DNA of 64,000 bases from JALYNX01 sp963749415 (lineage in GTDB: Bacteria; Actinomycetota; Acidimicrobiia; Spongiisociales; ZC4RG35): contig CAVVMG010000001.1 of assembly GCA_963749415.1 (NCBI GenBank), forward strand, positions 248,001 to 312,000, written 5' to 3'. A program made the translations under genes and the position numbers. Shown in pieces: positions 18,585 to 28,886 of this stretch (positions are counted from its first letter, which is position 1; every line of letters begins with the position of its first letter). The notes below the pieces were generated by a model. That model had not been told where the DNA came from. It did not search any database and worked only from the letters and a program-made list of their open reading frames with translations.

Positions 18585-19759
18585 TTGCTGAGGTGGGTCG
18601 CCAAGTCACCCTTCCGTCCGACGGCGACCTCATCGAGCCCGAGCCAGCGGGCCATCTCGTGGAGCTCCACGGCCATCTCCCGAGCGGCGAGAGCGGGGTC
18701 GAAGCCCGGCTCGACGTACACCGCCTGGGCACGAAGCACCCCGGCTTTGCGGTCGGCCTTGAGGTCGACCCGGGCCATCAGATCCTCACCCAGGAGGAAT
18801 GGGAACACGTAGTAGCCGTGGATTCGCTTCGGCTCCGGCACGTAGATCTCGATCCGGTACACGAAGTCGTGGAGGCGCTCCAGCCGATCCCGGTTCCAGG
18901 CGTAGGGGTCGAACGGGTTGACCAGGGCCCGAGCCTGGATTGAACGCGGGACGACGGCCTGCTTCGCCATGTATGCCGGCTGAGGCCAACCTTCGACTTC
19001 GACTTCGATCAGCTCCCCACTCTCGACCAGCCCGTTGAGCACCGGCCGTCCCTCAGCCACCCGGATCCAGTTGTAGTCGATGAGGTCGCGAGCCGTTCCC
19101 ACACCAATGGCATGTGCCGCGTTGAGGATCAGGCGGCGCTGGGCCTCCTCGACCGGTAGGCGAGGAGCCTGGAGAATCTCCTTGGGAATCACTCGCTCCG
19201 TGATGTCGTAGTACCTGGTGAAGTTGCGCCGAAAGGCAACGGAGAGGCGACCTGTAGCGAACAAATGCTCGAGAGCGACCTTGCCGTCGGCCCACCCCCA
19301 CCAGGGCCCGCTTCGTTCCCCTGGCTCCTCCAGATCGGCAACGGTGAGCGGACCTCTCTCGACCACCTGGCTGTACACCGACTCCAAATATCCCGGAGCT
19401 CTGGCGTTCAAGTTCGAGATCCGCTGGCCCTTTCCCTCCGCATAGCGATCCATGCGATAGCTGTAGAGCGGAAAGTCCTCGACTGGGGCGTAGGACGCCA
19501 TGCGCGCCCAGTATTCGAAAAGGCGCCTGTCCTCCAATGCCCGCGACAGCAGGTCTCGGTCGTAGGGTCCGAGTCGAGTGAACAAGGTCAGGTGGTGGGC
19601 CCGCTCCACGACGTTCACCGAATCGATCTGAAGCATCCCGACTGTCCGCACCGCACGGACCACGTGCCCCGTGTTGGGATTGCCTCTGGGATGGGGCGAA
19701 GCGAGGCCGGATGCCATGAGCGACACTCGACGCGCCTCGGCTCGGCTCAACTTCCTCAT
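18575..19759 (-). CDS. YcaQ-like winged-helix DNA glycosylase family protein
   Basis: 394 residues. It belongs to the HTH_42/YcaQ (AlkZ-like) family: the family block MLQIDSVNVVERAHHLTLFTRLGPYD (near 45) contains the QxD motif (Q-I-D) used by YcaQ/AlkZ for excising interstrand crosslink or bulky lesions, and the C-terminal block RALVNPFDPYAWNRDRLERL...IEIYVPEPKRIHGYYVFPFLLGE is typical. The ATG at 19759 gives the expected N-terminus (MRKLSRAEARR). It is likely cytoplasmic DNA repair. Stand-alone gene, convergent with the TPR gene through a shared hairpin. Confidence 0.85.
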   Translation of the reverse strand: MRKLSRAEARRVSLMASGLASPHPRGNPNTGHVVRAVRTVGMLQIDSVNVVERAHHLTLFTRLGPYDRDLLSRALEDRRLFEYWARMASYAPVEDFPLYSYRMDRYAEGKGQRISNLNARAPGYLESVYSQVVERGPLTVADLEEPGERSGPWWGWADGKVALEHLFATGRLSVAFRRNFTRYYDITERVIPKEILQAPRLPVEEAQRRLILNAAHAIGVGTARDLIDYNWIRVAEGRPVLNGLVESGELIEVEVEGWPQPAYMAKQAVVPRSIQARALVNPFDPYAWNRDRLERLHDFVYRIEIYVPEPKRIHGYYVFPFLLGEDLMARVDLKADRKAGVLRAQAVYVEPGFDPALAAREMAVELHEMARWLGLDEVAVGRKGDLATHLSKAV

Positions 19760-19778
19760 GCCAGGAGCAGTCTGGCGC

Positions 19779-20429
19779 CTATCCGCTAGTGATCGGCTGC
19801 CCAAAGGCGATGACCAGCCCGATGACAAGCCCGACGCCGGCGAAGATCAGCAAGGCCAACTGGGCCCCGAGGTATTCGAATCGCTCTCCAATCGCGGCAA
19901 AGAACAGGACTGCAGCGAATAGCAGGGTTGTGAGCGTGTACACGTCCGAGATGGTGTTGGCGTCCTCGCCTGCTGCGAAGAGCTCGTCGGCACGCGCCTC
20001 GAGACGCTCCGCCTCCGCGTCCTGCGACAGCTGATACTCGGGCATCGCAAAGGGACTCGGCGGTGCATCGGGATTGTTCAACGGATCGAGAGCCATCCAG
20101 GCGTCGAAACCGACCCGGAATTCGTCCCGGAAGCGCTGGAAGTAGAAGTCCGCAACCTGATCGTTTTCTTCGAGGGTGGCATCGATGTAGTTCTCGAAGA
20201 CGCTCAGGTCGGCGAGCCGAAACTGATTTGCCGCCGTTCGTTGCTGAGCGGCGTTGGTGCGGGCGCCGCCCGCCTGGGAGTAGTACGACGACTGGTTGCC
20301 GTCCCACAGAGAAGCCTGGTATCCGCTCCACGCCGTGGACAGCGCTGCAGACGCGAGGACGGCCACGGTGACTATCTCCATGATCTTCTCGCGGCGGGAC
20401 ACAGCCGGACGCTCGTTGTTGTCGGACAC
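19779..20429 (-). CDS. Three-helix membrane protein, DUF4337-like
   Basis: 216 residues. One N-terminal transmembrane helix (about 18-36) ends in AWSGYQASLWDGNQSSYYSQAG, followed by a long soluble, probably helical region (to about 160) and two closely spaced C-terminal helices (about 165-185 and 190-212). The SGYQAxxWDGxQ and repeated Ala/Gln stretch resemble DUF4337-type proteins. The GTG start follows GAGGAGGCAG. No function can be assigned. It is divergent from the DUF6325 gene across 90 bp. Confidence 0.6.
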   Translation of the reverse strand: MSDNNERPAVSRREKIMEIVTVAVLASAALSTAWSGYQASLWDGNQSSYYSQAGGARTNAAQQRTAANQFRLADLSVFENYIDATLEENDQVADFYFQRFRDEFRVGFDAWMALDPLNNPDAPPSPFAMPEYQLSQDAEAERLEARADELFAAGEDANTISDVYTLTTLLFAAVLFFAAIGERFEYLGAQLALLIFAGVGLVIGLVIAFGQPITSG

Positions 20430-20519
20430 CTGCCTCCTCGATCTGGCGAACGAGAGATCGTATTAGGGCGGCGGAGCGTTGGCTGACATCCGCTATCTTC
20501 GCCTCACCAAAGGAGTGAT

Positions 20520-20969
20520 ATGAGCGACAACGAAGTCGAAGTCGGACCCGTCGATTATCTGGTGGTGGAGTGGCCGGCTGGCTCTCCCCCGACCGGGGAG
20601 GCGTTTCCCTATCTGGTCGATCTCGTCGATCGCGGTGTGATCCGGATCCTGGACCTCGCCTTCGTCCAGAAGGACGAGGCGGGCAATGTGCTCGCAATGG
20701 AAATCGGCGACTTCGATCTCGATGGCAATCCGGATCTCGCCATCTTCCAGGGCGCCGCCTCGGGCCTCCTCGACGATGACGACTACTCGGAGGCGGGCGC
20801 CGTCATACAACCCGGGACCGCGGCGGCCATTCTCGTCTACGAGAACTCATGGGCCGCTCCTTTCGCCACCGCACTCCGCAAGACGGGGGCGCAACTAGTG
20901 GCACAGGGACGGATCCCTATCAACGCCATCATCTCTGCCCTCGACGAGCTCGAAGCCGCCGAGGCCTAA
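20520..20969 (+). CDS. DUF6325 family protein
   Basis: 149 residues, acidic, no membrane segment. The N-terminus GPVDYLVVEWPAG ... LVDRGVIRILDLAFVQKDEAG matches the DUF6325 (DUF1269-related) pattern of actinobacteria, and the C-terminal half has AILVYENSWAAPFATALRKTGAQLVAQGRIP. The ATG is preceded by AAAGGAGTGAT. A SHOCT protein gene starts 15 bp after its stop; the two families are often found side by side. Function unknown. Confidence 0.75.
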   Translation: MSDNEVEVGPVDYLVVEWPAGSPPTGEAFPYLVDLVDRGVIRILDLAFVQKDEAGNVLAMEIGDFDLDGNPDLAIFQGAASGLLDDDDYSEAGAVIQPGTAAAILVYENSWAAPFATALRKTGAQLVAQGRIPINAIISALDELEAAEA

Positions 20970-20984
20970 CCGAAGGACGAAAAT

Positions 20985-21278
20985 ATGGGACTTGTTCGAG
21001 GAATGGCCCGAACCGCAGTAGTCGCCGGGACCGCAACCGCCGTTTCCAATCGGGTTTCCCGTCGCCAGGCCGGCCGCTGGTCAGAGCAGGAGCAGGCGCA
21101 ATACGACCAGCAACAGGCGGCTGCCCAGCAGGCACCGCCACCACCCCCGGCTGCGCCGCCTGCTGCGGGCACTGACGACATGCTGGATCAGCTGAAAGAG
21201 CTAGGTGAGCTCAAAGCGGCCGGGATCCTCACCGAAGAGGAGTTCGCTGCTCAGAAGGCGAAGATCCTCGCCCAATAA
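20985..21278 (+). CDS. SHOCT-domain small protein
   Basis: 97 residues. An N-terminal amphipathic/positively charged segment (ARTAVVAGTATAVSNRVSRRQ), a Gln/Ala/Pro-rich linker (about 40-62), and a C-terminal SHOCT motif (MLDQLKELGELKAAGILTEEEFAAQKAKILAQ, read in two halves). SHOCT tails are oligomerisation or membrane-association modules. Forms an operon with the DUF6325 gene upstream. Confidence 0.8.
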   Translation: MGLVRGMARTAVVAGTATAVSNRVSRRQAGRWSEQEQAQYDQQQAAAQQAPPPPPAAPPAAGTDDMLDQLKELGELKAAGILTEEEFAAQKAKILAQ

Positions 21279-21444
21279 CAGCCGAGGCATTCGAAGGCCT
21301 CCCGCCGCTAGCGGCCCCGATCTTCGGGAGTCCAATACCGGATCGTTTCCTGTTCATGTCGTCCCCAGGACATCGAGCTCGCCGTCTCGCGGAAATAGCT
21401 CGAGGGGTAGCCTCGTGGCGTGGGGTGAATGAACAAGGAGAAAC

Positions 21445-22606
21445 ATGAAACGACTGGTAATCGGTGTCGTTCTCGCAGGCATGCTCTTGGCAGCCTGTGG
21501 AGACGACACCACCAGCACCACGGGGTCCGACGGGACCACTGGAACCGGCGATACCACAGGGACCACGGCATCCGGAGAGATGGATGCGTTGGTCGCTGCG
21601 GCTCAAGAAGAGGGAACACTGACCACCATCGCATTGCCTGATGACTGGTGCGGATATCGCGCTGTCATTGACAACTTCAAGGCCAAGTACGGCCTCGAAG
21701 TCAACGAGCTCACTCCCGGTGCCGGTTCGGCCGAGGAGTTGGAGGCCATCGACGCCAACCGAGAGAATCCCGGGCCGCAGGCACCAGACGTCATCGATGT
21801 CGGCATCTCGTACGGGCCAGAGGCGATGGAGGCCGGACTGATCCAGCCCTACAAGGTTGCGACCTGGGACGAAATCCCCGATGAGTTCAAGGATCCCGAT
21901 GGGAACTGGTACGGCGACTACTACGGCGTGCTCGCGCTCTCGGTGAACACCGCCGAGGTGGACACCCCGCCAGCCGAGTACGCCGACCTGTTGGACCCGG
22001 CATACAACGGGTCAGGTGGCACTCTCCGGTGACCCCCTCACCTCCAACGCCGCCATCCTCTCGGTGTGGGCCGCCGGTCTCGCCACAGGAGCCACCGGGA
22101 CTGAGGCAGCTCAGGCAGGCCTCGAGTTCTTCGCCGAGTTGAACGCTGCCGGGAACTTCGTGCCGATCGACGGCGACTCCCGCACCGTGGGCATCGGGGA
22201 AACCCCGATCTTGATCGACTACACGTACAACTCGATCGCCAACGACGTAAACCTGGCCGGCAACCCGGATATCGAAACCATCGTTCCGACCGAAGGCAGC
22301 ATCGGTGGTGTCTATGTTCAGGCGATCAGCGCCTTCGCACCTCATCCCAACGCGGCCAAGCTGTGGATGGAATACCTCTACTCGGACGAGGGTCAACTCG
22401 GGTACGCAGCCGGGTTCTGTCACCCGATCCGATTCGAGGCCATGTCGGAGGCAGGCAGCCTCCCGCCGGAGGTTGCGGAAACGCTTCCAAGCGTTGAAGG
22501 AGCCTTCTTCCCCAGCATCGAGGAGGCAACCGCCGCCTCTGATGTCATCGTCGCCGGATGGCCGGAAGTGGTGGGTGTCACCGTTGAGGAGAGCACCAGC
22601 GGCTAA
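21445..22606 (+). CDS. ABC transporter substrate-binding lipoprotein (iron/polyamine/phosphonate-type), frame break near 22010
   Basis: About 386 residues when repaired. The signal peptide ends in a lipobox LLAACGDD, followed by a Thr/Gly-rich linker (residues 22-45), then a periplasmic-binding fold of the PotD/FbpA/PhnS superfamily (PDVIDVGISYGPEAMEAGLIQPY; YYGVLALSVNT). At about 22010 one extra base (in AACGGGTCAG) shifts the frame; deleting one base restores ALSGDPLTSNAAILSVWAAG through a stop at 22606. AAGGAG lies 6 nt before the ATG. It heads an importer unit with two permeases and an ATPase. The substrate is not decided by sequence: Fe3+, polyamine, thiamine or 2-aminoethylphosphonate are all possible. 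Confidence 0.75.
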
Positions 22607-22625
22607 CGAACAAAAAGAGCTGCAT

Positions 22626-22650
22626 GTGGGGGGCGCCCGGCGCCCCCCAC
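22626..22650. terminator. GC-rich hairpin between binding-protein and permease genes
   Basis: GTGGGGGGCGC, loop CCG, GCGCCCCCCAC: an 11-bp perfect stem 20 bp after the binding-protein stop. Such hairpins commonly protect the abundant binding-protein mRNA and attenuate the permease genes. A similar element follows the arabinose binding-protein gene. It overlaps the most upstream possible permease start. Confidence 0.65.
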
Positions 22651-23493
22651 ACTTCCGCTTCGGGCGCTATCTCGGCGTCCTCCCCTTCTTCGTGTTCTCC
22701 GGTCTGTTCCTGATCGGGCCCACCGTGATCCTGGCCTATCGCAGCCTGGAGGCACCGGATGGGAGCCTCACGCTGGACAACTACAAGGCGCTCACCGACC
22801 CCAACATCCTGGCTGCATACGGGATGTCGATCCGGCTCAGCCTGCTCACGGCGCTCGTCGGCGGGGTCTTTGGTTTTCTGCTCGCCTGGGCGGTTTCGAT
22901 CGGCGGGCTAGGACGTTCCAGCCGCTCCGGCCTGTCCACCTTCTCCGGCGTCGCTTCCAACTTCGCCGGGGTGCCGCTGGCTGCGGCTTTCATCTTCACC
23001 CTGGGCCGGGTGGGGTTGATCACTTCACTCTTCGAGTGGATGGGTGTCGATCTCTACGACTCCGGATTCAGCCTCTACAACTTCTGGGGATTGGCTCTGG
23101 TCTATCTCTACTTTCCAGTTCCCGCTCATGGTGCTGGTCATCCTCCCGGCCATCGACGGGTTGAAGCGAGACTGGCGGGAGGCCGCTGAGAATCTCGGTG
23201 CCACAGCTGGCCAATACTGGCGTCGAGTTGCATTTCCGGTCCTGTTGCCCTCGATTCTGGGGACCATGATCCTGCTCTTCGGCAATGCCTTTGGAGCTCA
23301 CGCCACCGCCTATGCCCTCACCGGCGGCTCCATACCACTGGCCACCCTGCTGATCGGCCAGCAGATCTCGGGTGACGTCCTCAACAACCCGGGACTCGGC
23401 TATGCGGTCGCCATGGGGATGGTGTTCATCATGGGCGCCTCGATCCTCATCTACTCGATCCTGCAGCGTCGCTCCGAAAGGTGGCTGGGATGA
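22626..23493 (+). CDS. ABC transporter permease, frame break near 23115
   Basis: About 288 residues of a PotB/CysT-like permease with six predicted membrane spans beginning LGVLPFFVFSGLFLIGPTVIL. One extra C in TTTCCAG near 23115 breaks the frame; removing it joins VYLYF to QFPLMVLVILPAIDGLKRDW and the EAA loop (REAAENLGATAGQYWRRV). The start is uncertain: a GTG at 22626 lies inside a hairpin, and a later GTG near 22690 would remove the first residues of helix 1. The stop overlaps the next permease ATG. Confidence 0.7.
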
Positions 23494-24323
23494 CCATTTC
23501 CACCGCCCCCATCCCGGTCGACATCGAGGCGGCCCCAGTAGCTCCGGCCAAGAAGGGCCGGCTCCTGGCCTGGCTGATCTTCATCGGCGGCGCCTTGTAC
23601 TTCCTGGTCCCGCTCGTCGCCACATTTTGGTGGTCGTTGCGAGCGGAAAAGGACACCCTCGGCTTCGAGGCCTACCGGCGGCTCTTCGCCGACTCCAACT
23701 TCTGCCCGGCCTTCACCCAATCGGTGGTCAATGCAGTCGCCGCCATCCTCCTCAGCCTGCTGATCATCGTTCCCACCGCCTACTGGGTCACCCTCCGACT
23801 GCCCAAGCTTCGCCCGGTCGTGGAATTCATCACCTTGCTCCCGTTCGTCATCCCGCCGGTGGTGCTCGTCTTCGGCTTGATCCGCCTCTACGGCCGGCCC
23901 CCACTGCTGCTGACCGCACCTATGGAAGCTCCCGGGTGGTCCTGATCTGCGCCTACGCCGCTTTGTCCTTTCCCTACATGTTCCGCTCGGTGGACAACGG
24001 GCTGCGAGCGATAGACGTCCGCACGCTCACCGAGGCCGCCCAGAGCTCTCGGAGCCGGCTGGGCGACGATCCTGCGCCGGGTGATCTTCCCCAACATCCG
24101 GGTGGCCTTGCTTTCTGGAGCACTCCTCACCTTTGCCATCGTCATCGGCGAGTTGACCATCGCCCTGTTCATGGCCCAACACACCTTCGGCCCCTATATG
24201 GCCAACCTCACTCGGAGCAAGGTATATGAGCCGTCGGCGATGGCGATCGTGGCTGTTCGCCATCACCTGGGCGGCGATGGGGATGATCGCTCTGATCACC
24301 AGACCGCGGAGACGCGGCGATGA
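23490..24323 (+). CDS. ABC transporter permease, three frame breaks (near 23920, 24046, 24251)
   Basis: About 277 residues of a PotC/CysW-like permease. The N-terminus is clear (ATG at 23490 overlapping the preceding stop; first helix LLAWLIFIGGALYFLVPLV). Near 23920 the frame slips (one base missing or two extra) before GSSRVVLICAYAALSFPYMF; one extra base near 24046 breaks the EAA loop (LTEAAQSLGAGWATILRRV) and one near 24251 breaks the last helix (LFAITWAAMGMIALIT). The exact C-terminus is uncertain; a TGA at 24321 overlapping the ATPase ATG is the likely end. Confidence 0.65.
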
Positions 24324-25377
24324 GCGGCGGGTTTCTCTCGCCTCGAGGGTGTGCGCAAGGAATTCGACGGGGTCGTCGCGGTCGAGGACTTCAACCTCGA
24401 TGTGGCCGCCGGCGAGTTCGTCAGTTTCCTGGGCCCGTCGGGATGCGGCAAGACCACCACCTTGCGAATGGTCGCCGGGTTCGAGCAGCCGACCTCGGGC
24501 ACCATCCGACTGGCCGGCAAGGACGTCACCTACGCCAAGCCCAACGAGCGAAACATCGGCATGGTGTTCCAGTCCTACGCGCTGTTCCCCAACATGACCG
24601 TCTCCGACAACATCGCCTTCGGGCTCAGGGTGCGGAAGGAGGAAGGGACAGCGCGTCAAGCACGGGTGGCCGAGCTCCTCGAGCTGATCCAGCTGCCCGA
24701 CAAGGGCAAGAGTCTACCCCAACGAGCTCTCCGGGGGGCAGCAGCAACGCGTCGCCCTGGCCCGAGCGCTGGCCATTCGCCCCCAGCTCCTGCTGCTGGA
24801 CGAGCCGCTCTCGGCCCTCGACGCCAAGATCCGCGACGAGCTCCGATACGAGATCCGGCGCATCCAGCGCCAACTCAATATCACCACCATCTATGTGACC
24901 CACGACCAGGAGGAGGCGCTGGCCCTCTCGGATCGTGTCGTGGTGATGAGTCGGGGCCGCATGGAGCAGGTGGGTGCGCCCTTCGAGGTATACAACAACC
25001 CATCGACCGGCTTCGTGGCCTCCTTTGTTGGCCAGCTCAACCGGTTGACGGCACAGGTCGTAGACGCCACCGAAGGCAGGCTCAAGGTGGGGGGCACCGA
25101 TGTTCGGACCACATCGCTGATCGAGACAGCTGCGGGCACCGAGGTCTTCCTGATGATGCGTCCCGAGGAGTTGACGCTCGACGCCGCCGAGGAGAACGTC
25201 CTCGACGGGACGGTGGAGAGCGTGACCTTCCTCGGCTCCATCGTCCGGATCCAGGTCGCGGTTGATGGCGGTCGCCTCACTGCCGATCTGTTCAACGAGC
25301 GCCTGCTCACCTTGCCGGTGGCCGGCGACACGACGCAGATCTCCTTTCCGGCCCACGCTTGCTGGGTCATGGGCTGA
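24320..25377 (+). CDS. ABC transporter ATP-binding protein with TOBE domain, frame breaks near 24337 and 24711
   Basis: About 351 residues. Walker A GPSGCGKTT, Q-loop FQSYALFPNMTV, signature LSGGQQQRVALARALA, Walker B LLLLDEPLSALD and the His switch VTHDQEEAL are all present, followed by a C-terminal TOBE domain (MMRPEELTLDAAEENVLDGTVESVTFLG). The N-terminal break (one extra T near 24337) and a second extra A at 24711, just before the signature, put the domain in three frames. Energises the importer formed with the two preceding permeases. The PotA/FbpC-type architecture agrees with the binding-protein class. Confidence 0.8.
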
Positions 25378-25384
25378 ATCCGAC

Positions 25385-26133
25385 GTGACTCGGGTCGAGG
25401 CCGGCGGCGTCGCCTTCGAAGTGGATGCGATCGCCTTCGACAAGGACGGGACTCTGATCGACCTCGACGCCGCGTGGGGCCCTGCTGCGAAACACTGGGT
25501 CGAAACCGCAGCCGCAGGTGATGCCGGGTTGGAGCAGGAGCTCACCGCCGAGCTCGGCCTCCATCACGGAACCGAACGCCTGGTCAACGGCGGGTTGTTC
25601 GCGGTGGGGACAGTGGCCCAGCTCTACGAGACCACCCTGGCGAGTCCTCTTCCGACATGGGATCGACGAGTCGCGGGCGCATGCCACCGCCTCGATAGCG
25701 AGAAGAGCCTCGGCGGAAGCGGGCGAGAAGGGGAACCTCGTCGCGTTGGGTGACGTCGTCGGGACCATGCGGCGGCTGACTGAGGCCGGCTGCAGGCTTG
25801 GCCGTTGTGTCCAGCGACGACCGATCTGCCATCGACTCGGCGATCGACGCTCTCGGGATCGGCGCCATGCTGGGAGCCGTGGTCGCCGGGGATGAGGGTT
25901 TGGACCCCAAGCCGGCACCCGATGCATTGCTCGAAGCCGCCAGGAGACTCGATGTGCCGCCAGAGCGGATGCTCTACGTCGGCGACTCTTGGGTCGACGC
26001 CGCAGCGGGTTTGGCGGCGGGGACCGCGGGAACGGTGCTGGTCGGAGACCCAACCCCCGAAGCCCGACAGCTTGCATCTGTGCTGATCCCAAATGTCGAG
26101 GCGCTGCGGGTCAACCCAACGCGATCAGAGTGA
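25385..26133 (+). CDS. HAD-superfamily phosphatase, frame breaks near 25643 and 25799
   Basis: About 248 residues when repaired. HAD motif I is AIAFDKDGTLIDLD, motif II VVSSDDRSAI, the Lys in DPKPAPDALLEAARRL, and motif IV MLYVGDSWVDAAAGLAAG, so all catalytic elements are intact. Two single-base insertions (near 25643 and 25799) split it into three frames. It starts on a GTG 8 bp after the ABC ATPase stop, so it belongs to that operon, which hints at import of a phosphorylated or phosphonate compound followed by hydrolysis. Its last 23 bp overlap the convergent EamA gene. Confidence 0.7.
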
Positions 26134-26941
26134 CCCCGCCGGCGACCGCGGTCACTGTCCAGATCTGTGACCTCGTCACCTCCTCATGGAGAAGCAAGCG
26201 TGAGGCGATGACCGCGATGATGACCGAGGTCTCCCTGACACCCGAGACCAGGCCAATCGGGGCGGTTAGAGCGGCCACCATGACCAAAAGGTAGGCGCCA
26301 CCCGAAGCGAACCCTCCGATTGCGGCCTTCCGCCAGTCGGCTTCGACCATGCCCAGCATCGCACGCGGCCCGCGCACCCCCAGGACGACCAATCCGAGTA
26401 CCAGGGCGAGGAGGATGAACTCGACAGCGATCACCGAAACGGCCTCACCCTGCTCCCGAACGGCCGCAGCGTCGACCGATGTGTAACCGGCGATGAGTAG
26501 GCCGGTGGCGAGCGCCGCCCAGAGGCCGGCGCGGTCGACACGGCGCCAGGCGAGAAAGGTGAGGGCCGCAGTCACCGTGATCACCCCGATCCAGCCCACC
26601 GCCGAGATCCGGTCACCCAGGAGAGCGACGCCGGCAATCGCAATCAGCAGCGGAGACGACCCTCGTGCCATCGGATAGACAAACGAGAGATCACCGAGGC
26701 GATACGAGAGAGAAAGCATCAGGACATAACCGACCTGGATGACGATGGAGATGCCGATCAGGCCCCACACCGAGCGATCGGGGAGCCCGGTGAAGGCGAG
26801 GACCGGGATGTTGAGGACCGCGGCTCCCGCCACCACGGTCCACGCAGCGACCAACTGATCATCGCTTGCCTTGACAAGCAGGTTCCACAGGGCGTGGAGA
26901 GCCGCGGCCAGCAGGGCCATCCCGAGGGCGATCAGGCTCAT
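26111..26941 (-). CDS. EamA/DMT-superfamily transporter
   Basis: 276 residues with about ten hydrophobic helices arranged as two EamA repeats (N-terminal HALWNLLVKAS; typical PMARGSSPLLIAIAGVALLGDR in helix 4-5; C-terminal GLVSGVRETSVIIAVIASRLLLHEE). It is probably an inner-membrane metabolite exporter or importer. It ends inside the convergent HAD gene. It lies just downstream of the GH127 gene on the same strand, so it may be co-transcribed with arabinoside hydrolysis, but this is inference. Confidence 0.8.
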   Translation of the reverse strand: MSLIALGMALLAAALHALWNLLVKASDDQLVAAWTVVAGAAVLNIPVLAFTGLPDRSVWGLIGISIVIQVGYVLMLSLSYRLGDLSFVYPMARGSSPLLIAIAGVALLGDRISAVGWIGVITVTAALTFLAWRRVDRAGLWAALATGLLIAGYTSVDAAAVREQGEAVSVIAVEFILLALVLGLVVLGVRGPRAMLGMVEADWRKAAIGGFASGGAYLLVMVAALTAPIGLVSGVRETSVIIAVIASRLLLHEEVTRSQIWTVTAVAGGVTLIALG

Positions 26942-26986
26942 GTCACCGTGAAGCTACGGGCCCCGAACCGTGGGACGGGGGTCGTG

Positions 26987-28886
26987 TCAGAGCCCGGGGA
27001 TCCAGACCCGCATCGTCGACGGGCCCCGGTTGGCCCAGTTGTGATAGGGCACCAGGGGGACTGCGATCTCGTCACCCTGATCCGGGTCGATGGCAGAGGC
27101 CTCGTATGGCCACGGCTCTTCTTCGAAGTCGACCCGCCGCCCCGGTGCCGTCACTGCGCCATCGGCATCGGCGAGTTCGGCGCCGGCATCCACCCTGATC
27201 AGGTCGACACTCGCCTGCCCGGGGAGGTCAACCGACTCGACACACATGACCAGCGGCCCCCGCTCGACCGCCGCAGTTCCCCGGATCGAGTCGATTCGGG
27301 GATCGGGGAACGTCCACCTCGGGCGCATCGGGAGCTCCAACTCGATCCGATCGCCGACTGCGAACGATCTCTCGACCGTGACAGATCCGGGATCGACCGG
27401 TCGCCCGTTGCCGTTCTCGGTGAGCGTCGCCCCTGCAGCCCATTCCGGGACGCGCACCGTGAGCGCCCATGGATCCGGGCTGGATTCGGTGATCTCGATC
27501 GACACCCTCCCCTGGACCGGGTAGCCGGTGCTGATCTCGAGACCGACCGAATGCCCGCTGTCGAGGATGGCCGAGATCCTGCTGTCGGCGTATTGGTGGA
27601 TCTGAAGCCCGCCATCGGTCCACCGTCGCCATATAGGCGGCGAGAGTGGCAAAGGTGCGGGCAACGTTGGTCGGGCAGCAGGAAACCGCGAACCAAGGCT
27701 CGCGAAGGCTGGAAGACGCCCGGTTGCTCACGAAGTCGGGTGAAGGCACGACGCCCGGGCGCCGTTGGTGGAGCGGATTGGCGTAGAAGAAGGATCGCCC
27801 ATCGGGTGCGGGCGAGGTGGCCACCACGTTGTACAAAGTGCGCTCGGCGAGGTCTGCGAACCGCGACTCCCCGGTAGCCAGGAGCAGCCGCCAGGACAGC
27901 ATCACCGATGCCACGCCGGCGCAGGTCTCGGCATAGGCCCGGTCGGGCGGGAGCACGAAGTCCTCACCGAACATCTCGCCGTCGTGGTGGGAGCCCATGC
28001 CCCCGGTGAGATAGGTGCGCCGGGCAATCGTCCGCTCCCACTGCCCGATGATCGCCTCAAGCAGTGCCTCGTCACCGGTCTCCATCGCGACGTCCACCGC
28101 TGCAGACGCCAGATAGAGAGCACGCACCGAATGGCCCGTGAACGCAATCTGCTCGCGAACCGGTACGTCGTCCTGGAAGTATGAGCGCCCCCAGTGGATG
28201 TCGGCCAGGGTCTGATGCCCGCGGCGATCGATGAACAGCTTCGCCTGCTGCAGGTACCGCTCTTCACCGGTCAGCCGGGCGAGTTCGACCAGGCCGAGCT
28301 CGATCTCGGGATGGCCGCCGACGCGTTCGATTCCACCGGGGCCGAAGGTCTGACACACGTGGTCGGCGGCCCTCTTCGCGACCTCGACGAACAGATCGCT
28401 CCTCCCGGTCCGCGCCCGGGCCACCGCCGCCTGCAGCATGTGCCCGTAGCAGTACAACTCATGGCCCCACTCCAGGTCGCTATAGCGATCAGGCTGGCCG
28501 GGACGCCCGAACACCGTGTTGAGGTAGCCGTCGCTCTCCTGGGCCGGGGCGATGATCCCGGTCAGCGCGACGAAACGCTCCTCGGCGTCGGATGATCCGG
28601 ATCGACCGACCTCCCAGGCGGCAGCCTCCATGAGCTTGTAGACATCGGAGTCGGTGAACACAACGCCTTTGCGGTCCGCCGGAAGCCTTCCTTCAACGGC
28701 AGCGCGGAAGTTGCCCACCCAGCCCAGGCGCTCCATCCAGTCATGACAGTGGGCGATCGTGGCCTCCGAGTTCACGTGTTGCCGGTCGCCCCAGAAGCCG
28801 CCTGTGATCTGGACCTCGCCTATCCCGAGCGGGCGCAGCCGGCCCGAGCCTGGGACCACGGGGCGGCCATCGAACCGATCGCTCAT
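26987..28886 (-). CDS. GH127 beta-L-arabinofuranosidase-like glycoside hydrolase, frame break near 27617
   Basis: About 632 residues, DUF1680/GH127. The alpha/alpha-barrel part begins IGEVQITGGFWGDRQ and carries the family catalytic/zinc region: ETCAGVASVMLSWR (Glu and Cys) and VSCCPTNVARTFATLAAY (Cys-Cys). In characterised GH127 enzymes a cysteine is the nucleophile and a Glu plus three Cys bind zinc; all are visible here. One extra base at 27617 breaks the frame just after AAYMATVD; deleting it continues into GGLQIHQYADS and the C-terminal beta domains. There is no signal peptide, so it acts on imported oligosaccharides in the cytoplasm. The ATG at 28886 overlaps the epimerase stop. Confidence 0.85.
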
